Positions 55,401-64,000 of a stretch of DNA of 64,000 bases are shown piece by piece. Below the pieces are notes generated by a model. The model saw only the letters and a list, made by a program, of their open reading frames with translations, was not told the DNA's origin and made no database searches. Source of the stretch: Aspidapion aeneum (taxonomy: Eukaryota; Arthropoda; Insecta; Coleoptera; Brentidae); assembly GCA_963576565.1 (NCBI GenBank), contig OY755039.1, positions 129,198,140 through 129,262,139 on the forward strand, in the 5' to 3' direction. The first letter of the stretch is position 1, and each line of letters begins with the position of its first letter. Position numbers and translations under genes: made by a program.

Positions 55401-57140
55401 AATCTTTCAAAATTTTTAAAAAAGCACTAAATTGTTAAAACCATGGACTAAATAAATGTAGCCACAGCAAATATCGATTCTATTCAAATATTATCAAATT
55501 AAAAATAAAAATTTACGTTTTATGTTACAAAACATAGCATTCAAACATAGCATTCTTTAAAACGACGTACCTGTCGAACTATTTTTGCTTTATAATTTTC
55601 TTATTAAAGTACGTATTATTCTTTTCATAAAAGAAAAATTTGATTTTTTTTTCTTAAGTTGGATATTATCAGCACTATCTGCAAATTCACAGCTTTTAAG
55701 TAAAGTGAGGTAAATGTAAAGATCTCCTGTATATTTTTTTTGGTTTTTTTGAGAGAGACTCTATTTTATTTATTTTCTTTCACTAACATGTAGGTAATCA
55801 AGTGAATTTCGTTTCATAATATTTTTAATCAAATCAAAAAGTATATTGTCGTTTATTATCGTAAGTTATTGTCAAGCCATTTTTGCATAATGGTATACCT
55901 AATTAAATATTATGAAATGGAAAAACCTATGTAGAACCCTTCATTCAATTTTCTATGATTCAGGTAAAGCAAACTAGATTGTCCAAACAAAAACTTGCTT
56001 TTGTTTGTAAAGTCGTAAACTAATTTATCGTCTCTTCTTAATTATTATGTAGATTTTGGGAAAAATCACAATAAAATTATTTTTGCTTTATTTTGTCATT
56101 ATCTTTGCCCTTAAAGGAATTAATCCGCTACATGCGAAGTAATTAGGTAATTAACTATTTATGTTAATAAATGAACTCATCACACTTAAATATCTTATTA
56201 AATATTAACACCTTTGAAATTAAAACCTAAAACGACTTATTACCAAATAGATCATTCTGAGTTAAAACCATGAGGCAGAAAGAGAAAAATGATTAAGGAG
56301 TTTGATAAAAAGCTCATATTATGAAATAAAAAGTACTGATCTTTATCAACATTAAAATTTGGTACATGTCTAACTTTGAAGACCTATTTTTTTTTCGAGA
56401 AAAAAATCTAAAGTTATATCCTAAGAAAGGATATTAAGAAAATTCGACCTATTTTAAATCAAAGCAATAAAATAACCACCTTTAGCGAAAAATGTACGTT
56501 ATTTTTCATATTTTCAAAAATCAAAACGTTAACCTAACAGAAAACTAAACCTTTTTTTTGTAGAAAAAATAAAAATGGCATCCATATCGGTTTACTAGTT
56601 ACCATCTTAAAACACAACTTAGCTTATTTAGAGAGAGTTTCATCCTATTTTTTTTATTCGTATGTCATTGTATTGAATAATAACTTTACTGAAAAGATAA
56701 ATAAATTATCCACCAATTAACTTAAAAGTCAAAACACGTTAACTAAACTTAAGAAAGGACTGTATTACCTATTGAGAACTGCCCATAAGCGTTTATCTCA
56801 GTACATATTTTAGATCGAGTCAAAATTTTTATTTATAAAGTCCTTGTAGGAATACTTTATTTTATCATCTGTATTTTACACTAAAATGTCACCTAGAGCA
56901 ATGATTGACATTGCGCAAGTTGTAATTAAACATTATTTGTTATAAACTACCACTAGTTTTATTGTCTAATAACAAGAGTGAAGATCTCATTTTTCTGTGT
57001 ATAATGTGTGTGAATTTTTTGGCAGTAATTTTTGAGTTAGGTATTTATTCGCACGGTAATTAAACAAGTTTTGCATTGGTAACTTTAACAGTACATTCAT
57101 TACCTTTTTTTTTTAAAAAAAATGGTGTTATCTGTCTATT
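52470..57140. other. Unannotated AT-rich sequence
   Basis: I see no protein domain, tRNA or array. A 99-residue frame at 52801-53100 lies in a less AT-rich patch and begins with a hydrophobic stretch from a non-ATG start; I recognise nothing in it. AGAAAATTGAAAAGGTATGT at about 53516 resembles an exon end with a 5' splice site, but no supporting frame is convincing. GTGACAGTATCACTGTCAC near 53721 is a short perfect hairpin. Confidence 0.3.
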
Positions 57141-57147
57141 TATTTAG

Positions 57148-57310
57148 CCTTTTTCGATCCATCTTTGGATATAGGCCTCCACTAATATCTTCCACTCTTT
57201 CCTGTATGACGCCGTGTTCATCCATCTAGTCCGCATGTTTCTTCAAATTGTGCGCTCATCTCATTTGTGGTCTTCCACTACCTCTTTTATTTTCCCAAGG
57301 TCTCCAGTTT
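57148..57310 (-). pseudogene. 3' end of a different LINE
   Basis: The minus strand reads RGSGRPQMR, then in frame MNTASYRKEWKILVEAYIQR and W-I-E-K-G-stop. GRP-R followed by A-R-W--L-EAY-QQW is the C-terminal signature of a widespread insect LINE reverse transcriptase. It differs from LINE A/B/C. A stop between the two blocks and the absence of RT domain show a short dead fragment. Confidence 0.7.
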
Positions 57311-58730
57311 ACAATACTTTTGTTTGACAGAAGGACGATCGATTTAACAAATGTATTGGTGCTATCGACTATGTCTTAAATGAAATAATATTTTGTAAAG
57401 CCATACAGTAATTTTTTGGAAAAAAACATAATCTCATAGCATTTTTATTGCATAAGGCTAAAGAAAGCCACAAATCAATGTCCTAACACAGTAAAGATTT
57501 TCCTTAACCCTTTTTACTTGTTTTAAAGCGATAATTTGTTATAACAGTGAAATCGTTTTGATTAGTTTGAAGCTAGAAGATATTTTCTTGTAATTTTTAT
57601 TAAAAAGACCAAGTTTACAGGTCATGTCCATGTCTTTATGAGTATATAGGTACATTATTGATTTTTATTAAAATATATACAAATTAAGTAGCATATTTTA
57701 AATAACTAAAAATATAAACAATTTAAATAAATAAATTCGATAAGATCAAAGTACCATGTTTGATGTAATATATAGGTTTACACCAAAATACCAGATAACC
57801 TAAAAAGATTGCTTAGCAGTTCCTTTTCCATACTATATAAGAGAAGTACTAATAATTGTTTCTAAAATTTAACCAAAGATAATGACAAATCAATCTATTT
57901 TTCTAAATTTGACTTGACCTTTGAAATTGGATAAAGGTATTTGATATTTTTCCTAAAATAAAAACTCGCGTATTTTGAGTTAGTAATAATTTTATACATA
58001 ATCTTAAAAATAATATTATTTAGCATAAATAATAATTATTAAAATAAATATAACATAATTCCCATTTAATAATTAAAGACTGGTTAAAGAGAAAACGCAA
58101 TATGGAAATATGGAAATTTAGGTTATACATAACCAATAAGCTAACTTAATTATAAAATTAATTAAAATCAAACAACAAAAGTAAAACCCTTTGGTTGATA
58201 ATCATTAGATAGGATGTCATGTAGTAAGAAAATGAGACATAATTAGTTGACTTAGTTAATAATAAAGTCTATTTTTTCAAGCAAATAAACTATTTTGAAA
58301 AACTAAAGCAACTTTTGAAAATTATTGCAAATACCGTTGAAAAAAAAATACCCTGTATATTTGCTTGAATCAATTTAAGTATGGTAAAACTTTTTTCATA
58401 TTTTTTTTTTATTATTGAACTGTATTTAATTTTTAAAAACCGTTAAATATATTTTTAAAATTTTGACCTATTATTTCGAAGTTAAAACGTCTTGGCCCAT
58501 AAATCAATTTACAGGCTATTAAAGTATTCCAGACCACTTGGGTCTATAAACAAAGATATACTTAAATTTTGGTAATTTTGAAACACATGTTCACCATATT
58601 TTATACCTACATTCTAAAAAGGGCTCTTTTATTCATTCAGGTCCACAAAGAAATGGTTAAGAATTTCTTAAAATAAACACACATCTGGGAAAAACCTTTC
58701 GTAGCCTACTTCGTTAGTCTGTACAAATAA
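57310..58730. other. No gene seen
   Basis: AT-rich with no motif or repeat family seen elsewhere in the window. Confidence 0.3.
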
Positions 58731-58731
58731 C

Positions 58732-58905
58732 AGTGGCGTATCGGAATTTTATTTGGGGAAGGAAATATTATAATAAATATTGCATAAAACTATTTTGCAT
58801 ATTGTCCAGACCACTGTATTATGTGTGTCCAAAACAAATATATTTTAAGATTTGGGGGGGAAATTTCACTTTTTTTTTTTTACCCTCCCGTAGTTTCGGG
58901 CCTGA
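58732..58905 (+). repeat. Dispersed repeat S, copy 4
   Basis: It aligns with 38285-38455 through AAATATTGCATAAAACTATT, TTTTGCATA, GTGTGTCC and AAATATATTTTAAGAT, ending TACCCTCCCGTAGTTTCGGG. The 63-residue frame crossing it is not a gene. Confidence 0.7.
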
Positions 58906-58909
58906 TACG

Positions 58910-60410
58910 TCTATTCACATTTAACTTTACGGTATCTATCAATTAAACTATGATATTGAATTTATAGATCAAACAAGCTTTCGTGAAAACAAAAGTTTTG
59001 TTTCTCTCATATTTTTCCGTGGCTAGCTTGAAAGCTCACGGGGGTCCAATTTTTGACTTTTCATTTGGGAATACTAAGGTTTATATTTATATTTTTCAAA
59101 CAAAGATCTATAGGGAGAAATGCAGTTCCTTGATTTAAATTTCATTAAGGTCGGTCGGTTATTTTTGAGTTGTCCAGCTAACTAGACAACAATGGCTTAT
59201 GTACAATATTCCTAATATTCTCGTAACCACATCACATGTGACGATTTTTGTGCGTTAAATTAAAAAAATATATAAGATTTTTATTTACAAACTAAAAAAA
59301 AATTGGTATTTTGATATCTATATGATATAAAGTTTTTCATAAAAACTTTTTACAGTTGACCAGTACATTTTCGTAAGATCTATCTTCTTCTTAAAATTTT
59401 GCTACTAATTAATAAATAAGTATACTGGCAAAACAATGAGTTTCTACCACGTCCTGTAAAACGTTGAAAAAATTAGTAATTTACAGTGTTACACATATAC
59501 ACCCGCGTGTACAGTACGCTACTGAAAACAGCTTACATAAGTTTCTATCTATCATTTTTTTATAAAACTAGGTTTCATTTTTATAAATTATACCATGAAG
59601 TCATTAAGACCTTTTGTGTCTATTTTTGTCAACCTTAAACGTGTTATTTGAGCTTTTAAACCTTCATTTTTGTTTAAGATAATTACTAAAACTTAAACCT
59701 ATTGGTTAGTATTTTTTTTTGTTCATGTTAAGATTTAAAAGATATGTGAAAATGTTCGTTCAATAATTTTGATTTGTTTTATCTGTTAATGTAATTTTTT
59801 TTTTTTTATCATAGTAATCTTTATCAACTGCTAACAAAAAGTAGCCCAAAAGAAAAGTCTATTTGCCAGGCCTACTTCGTACTTCGTACTGTATGTTTTT
59901 TTTTTGAAAAGTGCTAATAACACAATGCCTTCTTAGCTAAGCATAGCATAAAGTTCTATAATTTTTCAGTTAAGTTTTCTCTGCACAGTTAATCGAATTA
60001 CTTCACAGTTTTGACCGCACCTTGTGTTAGTGTCCAACGAATTTAAGTTTTCTTTTTTTTTTTTAGTATTCATTCGTTTTTTTCTTTGTGTTCCAAGAAA
60101 ATGTTGGATAGATACATACATCCAGGATATTCTTAGCATATGTAAATAGTACCGAATCTCAAAAGTTTTAAGTTATTTACACACAGAGATTCTATAATGT
60201 AGTTGTCGTAGCAATATAATAACTTGCGTGCGTAAATATTTTGGTAACCAAAGATTTAGTACATTCGTTTCTTTGCTAACTTTTGTAATCTTCTTATCCT
60301 GTTTAATAAAAAAATAATTTTTATGCAATTATCATCAGAGCTTACTTTCTTTTTTTTTTAAAGACTGTTTTTTAATGTGTTACTATTTTGCTGTAGTTGG
60401 ACTTACTCTA
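58910..60410. other. No gene seen
   Basis: AT-rich, nothing assignable. CTACTTCGTACTTCGTACTG near 59870 is a short imperfect direct repeat. Confidence 0.3.
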
Positions 60411-60414
60411 CACA

Positions 60415-60823
60415 GTAGTTGTTTACTACTACTATGTCGGCTTAGAACGTTTTTCTACGTTGTCCGACGCCTATTCTCCACCTCCTTCGATCTGACAGTC
60501 ATCTTCCGTCAGGTTTTTTTTTTTTGACTCATTGATCTTCGGATTGACTGTTGCCATTCCAGTTTAGGACGCCCTCTTTTTCTGCGCCCTATTGGTTGCC
60601 ATTCTAGGACCTGTTTTGGTAATCTTTCATCGTTCATCCGTTGTACATGGGCATACCATATCAGTTGCCTTTTAGTGATGTCATCAGTTATGCTTCCCTT
60701 GATTCCCATTCTTTCTTTTATGATCTTATTTCTTGTATGATCAGTTCTGGATATTTTCATTAATTCTTATTGCATCCATTTCGACACTTTCCATTGGAAT
60801 GGAATGGGAAGTGTAGTTGTTTA
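60415..60823 (-). mobile_element. RTE-like LINE, copy C, 5'-truncated
   Basis: GTAGTTGTTTA occurs at 60415-60425 and 60813-60823, an 11-bp target duplication. The body is the last ~370 bp of the LINE, with a (GTA)n tail as in copy A. The encoded tail (frame 60509-60760) reads IKERMGIKGSITDD, QLIWYAHVQRMNDERLPKQV and GRRKRGRPKLEWQQS. About 17 extra bases (GGAATGGAATGGGAAGT) lie between the LINE sequence and the 5' duplication. Confidence 0.9.
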
Positions 60824-63800
60824 AATAAACGATTAATTTTTCTGAATTAGAGGTAGATGACATTTCATCCCCTACCCATTCTTTGCCAAAAAGTTTAATT
60901 TTTTTTTTCGTAATAGCTCAAGCTACACACGTATTAAAAAACCTATAAAAAAAATATTAATCTAGATCCTGGATCAATCTGAAAGTCAAAAGGGACAATC
61001 TCTCTCTTGAGTTTTTAGATTAGATCGTCGATGTCAAAAAGGACAATCTTTGTTTTAAGTTTTTAAGTTTTTTTTTGTTTCAATATTTGCAATTTTGTCA
61101 CTAAAGATATTTTTTCTCTTGCATTGCAAAAGCAAGCCTGTCTATCATTACATAGACATATATAACATAAATTAATTAAGCAATGCCTTAGCATTTTAAC
61201 TTAAAATTTTGCATTTGTAGAGCTTTTATTGTTTTATTCGCCTAAAAAGTTTTTAATTATCATCTAATCCTCGTAATTTATGAGCACTCATTTAAAATTT
61301 GTACAAACTTGTTTTAATTTTTAATAACTACGAGACCGATTTTAATGAAAAGAAAAATAATAGTGTTTAAACACTATGTCAAAAGCATAATAAATTCATT
61401 GAGTGATGTTTTAAAGAAAAAGTTTTATTATATTTGTTAAAACCATGTATAAAATTAGTATTATAACTTCGTTTTCTTTTATAGGTGAAGACCATGACAT
61501 TCGACAACTGTAGAGGTCTACGATTCTCTGGAGACTTCCCTCAAAAATTTTACTTAATTAATATTTTTATTATTATTTTCAGGGAGTGTATTGCTTGTAT
61601 TGAGTTGTAAATGACTGACACATCAAGTTGAAAGTTTTTAAATCTATTTGTTCTAAAATTGTTGATATTTTTATAAATGACAAAAGTCTATTACTATCTG
61701 TTGAGTAAATATGTGAGAGGGAAGTATTTTTGAATTAAAGCGTCCTAGAATTTTCTTTTAACGTAACTTTGATATGGCTATATGGTATGGCAAAATGGAT
61801 CTGTGTTTGTTATATGCATCTTTTGATGTATAAGGAATGTTATAAAACAATAGACCAATAATAATTCGCCAAGTGGAATCGTCGCGTTTTCTTTTTCTTT
61901 TGTTGTTTTTGTAAGACGAGGGCGAATTAATTTTTTCGCTGTTTGTATCATTATATTATAGATTATTTTATAAAATGTTTTTTTTTATGGAATGAGTGTT
62001 TTTAGCTGGATTTTAAACTCCCCAGTCATTGAGAAGAAGGCTGAGGAGTAAATTAGGGAATTTTTCTTCTCCACTCGAGAGGGTGTCTCTATGGTATACC
62101 TATAATTAAAATTTTCAATTGGTCTATATTTGTTTTGTTTGTTGCCGTATCTCCTAATATCGTAACTCAATTTTGAAAGATAGGGTTACGGTATAGTCAG
62201 TTAAATGTTTTAACCAATCTTTATCAAGAAAACTACTGAATTAATAATCGTCATGTTATAGCTTACATGGTCTACAGGTGAACTGGTCTAAAACAGCGGA
62301 AAAATATATGGGTTGGATTTTTGGGTTTCTTTCAAGTCAAGTCATTTTGTAAAAATGGGAATTTAAATTTGGGAAAAACTATTCAAGGTAGAGGTAAAAC
62401 TTTACCTATAAAACGAATAAAAAGTTATATCAGGGTAGGTTAATGAAGACAGTGACGTCACACCTAGTAGATTTCAGTAAGAGACCTACGTAATTTTCTA
62501 TTTCGTCATGTCGGGAACTCATTTTTGAGTTATACTGGATAAACAATAGACCGAAAAATTTATTTAACACGAAGATGTAGACTAGTTTCTTTCTTCGTCA
62601 TACACCTGTGGTTTTCTATCTTCAGAATGTGGCCACTACCTGTAAGTGTGGAATTCACAGTGTCTTAGGTTTTCTAATTAGGGAGACAAAAGCGTTGTCG
62701 TTGAATAAATTTTATATTTCACAATACAATTTTCAATATAAAAAATGGTAGATCTACCTATTCTTTTTATTGTGACGAAACATGATTTAGATTTGGTATA
62801 CAAGAGTCACTATACGTTTTTGAAACCTGTGTTGAAGTGATGATGGGATATTATTTTAAAACAGGTTTTATGGTAGACATTTGGACAATTTTTCTGACTT
62901 GGTTAAAAAAATAGGTTAAGTAGATAATATTTGAGATAGTAACTAAAAGTTAGGATTTTTAGAAATTTAGTGTTTAATGGTATAGGAATAGGAAAAACCT
63001 AGAAGATACAACCATAAAGAGTAGACGACTCTTGAGTCATGCCATATCAAATGAAAACCGTTATATTTTTATCAGTGATATTTAAAAAAAAAAGATATTA
63101 ACATCAAGAAATAATCAGAGATTGGAAAAACAGACAAGAACAGCAGAATAAAGAAGTATTTTCTTTCATTATAACATTTTATGATCAAATTTTTACTCTT
63201 TTTACTTTATAGGGTTGATAAGCCATTTAAGCTAATTTTTATGTCATTTGGTAATATTTACATTATGAAATTTATATATTTTCTTTTGTCTTGACATTTT
63301 ATAAATAAAACCACTGTCTTTGGCTTTAGCAGTGATAACACCTATAGACTAACGAAAAAGTCTCATTTGAATTAGAAAGTTTTAAATCAAAAACATCTTA
63401 ATGGAATAGTGTATTTAAAATCAAGTAAATAAAATCTTTGTATAAAAAATTTTTAGTGTACAGCAAACAATTGTTTTTTTTTCTGTAAAATGTTACCCGT
63501 CAAACTAATTGTCATAAAACTAAGTGCATAAGCACAAATTTTATAAAAAAAATAACTAATTAACTGTGGAGATTGGTAGTAGGCATAACAATCGCTGGAC
63601 TTAGAGACAGTGTCTCTATCGCGTTATGCCACAGTTCTATCTTGAGGTATACAGAGCTTTTATAACCTATTATTATACGTGAAAACCAATTCTTTAATCT
63701 CTTTCGTACTTTGCTTTGGTAGAAGTAAAATGTGTCTTTTCAGATAATATCTGCATCCATCTGTCAGATATGTAATTTTAATCTTGTTTTTTGTGTTACA

Positions 63801-64000
63801 CGGAAAAAGTGTAATACTTAACTTTTTATTATTTTGGTAGTCATTTTTTTTTCTAGTGACCAAACATTTTAGATATTTTGTAAACTTTTAATTGTTTTTT
63901 TTTTATTTTTTGTTATATTTAAAAAAAAAAACAAAATATCATTTTATTTTTTGTTATAGTAAATCAACACCTATTGGTTAAAGTATTAACGTAAAATCGA
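60824..64000. other. No gene seen to window end
   Basis: AT-rich. A possible 3' splice site and exon-like stretch at 61486-61560 (TTTATAG, then a frame reading VKTMTFDNCRGLRFSGDFPQ) is too short to name. TTAGAGACAGTGTCTCTA near 63600 is a short palindrome. Otherwise no feature I can support. Confidence 0.35.

Noticed and set aside
61486..61612. Possible downstream exon of the LRR-Ig gene after a TTTATAG acceptor
   Set aside because: The short frame shows no Ig or membrane-helix features and no good 5' splice site follows.

Overview
The window reads as nuclear DNA of an insect with a large, AT-rich, repeat-laden genome. I cannot name the species; a beetle or bug would fit. The reasons are BEL/Pao, Ty3/Gypsy, Jockey-type and RTE-like retrotransposons, hAT and mariner pieces, many MITEs, and one intron-containing exon of a neuronal-type receptor. 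There are no bacterial operons and almost no host coding sequence. Positions were read by eye, so fuzzy repeat ends may be off by tens of bases.

Layout. 1-5.7 kb: an alternating tandem repeat, then a cluster of palindromic MITEs. These are a 1.2-kb TA-target element with ~420-bp arms, a 177-bp neighbour sharing its TA, a four-element nested set at 4.3-5.1 kb, a hAT MITE with a perfect 8-bp target duplication, and a 70-bp near-perfect palindrome with its own 8-bp duplication. 8.3-15.1 kb: a dispersed repeat whose second copy is split by a 5.0-kb hAT-like transposon; most of that transposon is a ~169-bp satellite array. 15.9 kb: a mariner fragment. 16.5-23.6 kb: a very young BEL/Pao element with LTRs that differ, as far as I read, only by a 44-bp indel, and with a frame break in the integrase. 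25.7-27.4 kb: a decayed Jockey-type LINE and a tRNA-derived SINE. 30.6-36.5 kb: a hairpin-ended repeat, then a decayed minus-strand Gypsy element split by an RTE-like LINE (copy A). 40.9-44.3 kb: a near full-length copy B of that LINE. 60.4 kb: a short copy C.

Host gene. The only convincing one is an exon at 45,089-45,943 encoding the signal peptide, leucine-rich repeats and first Ig cysteine of a Kekkon-like membrane receptor. Its following intron seems to begin with an inverted, foldback-like tandem repeat (46.2-48.3 kb) and a 2.8-kb perfect AGAC tetranucleotide array (48.3-51.1 kb). I found no downstream exon. From 52.5 kb to the end the DNA is mostly featureless AT-rich sequence with small LINE and MITE remnants.

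The main story is transposons acting as seeds and carriers of tandem repeats. A hAT-like element carries a satellite and has paralogous empty sites in the same window. A foldback-like element has tandem-repeat arms. A LINE insertion junction has been triplicated.
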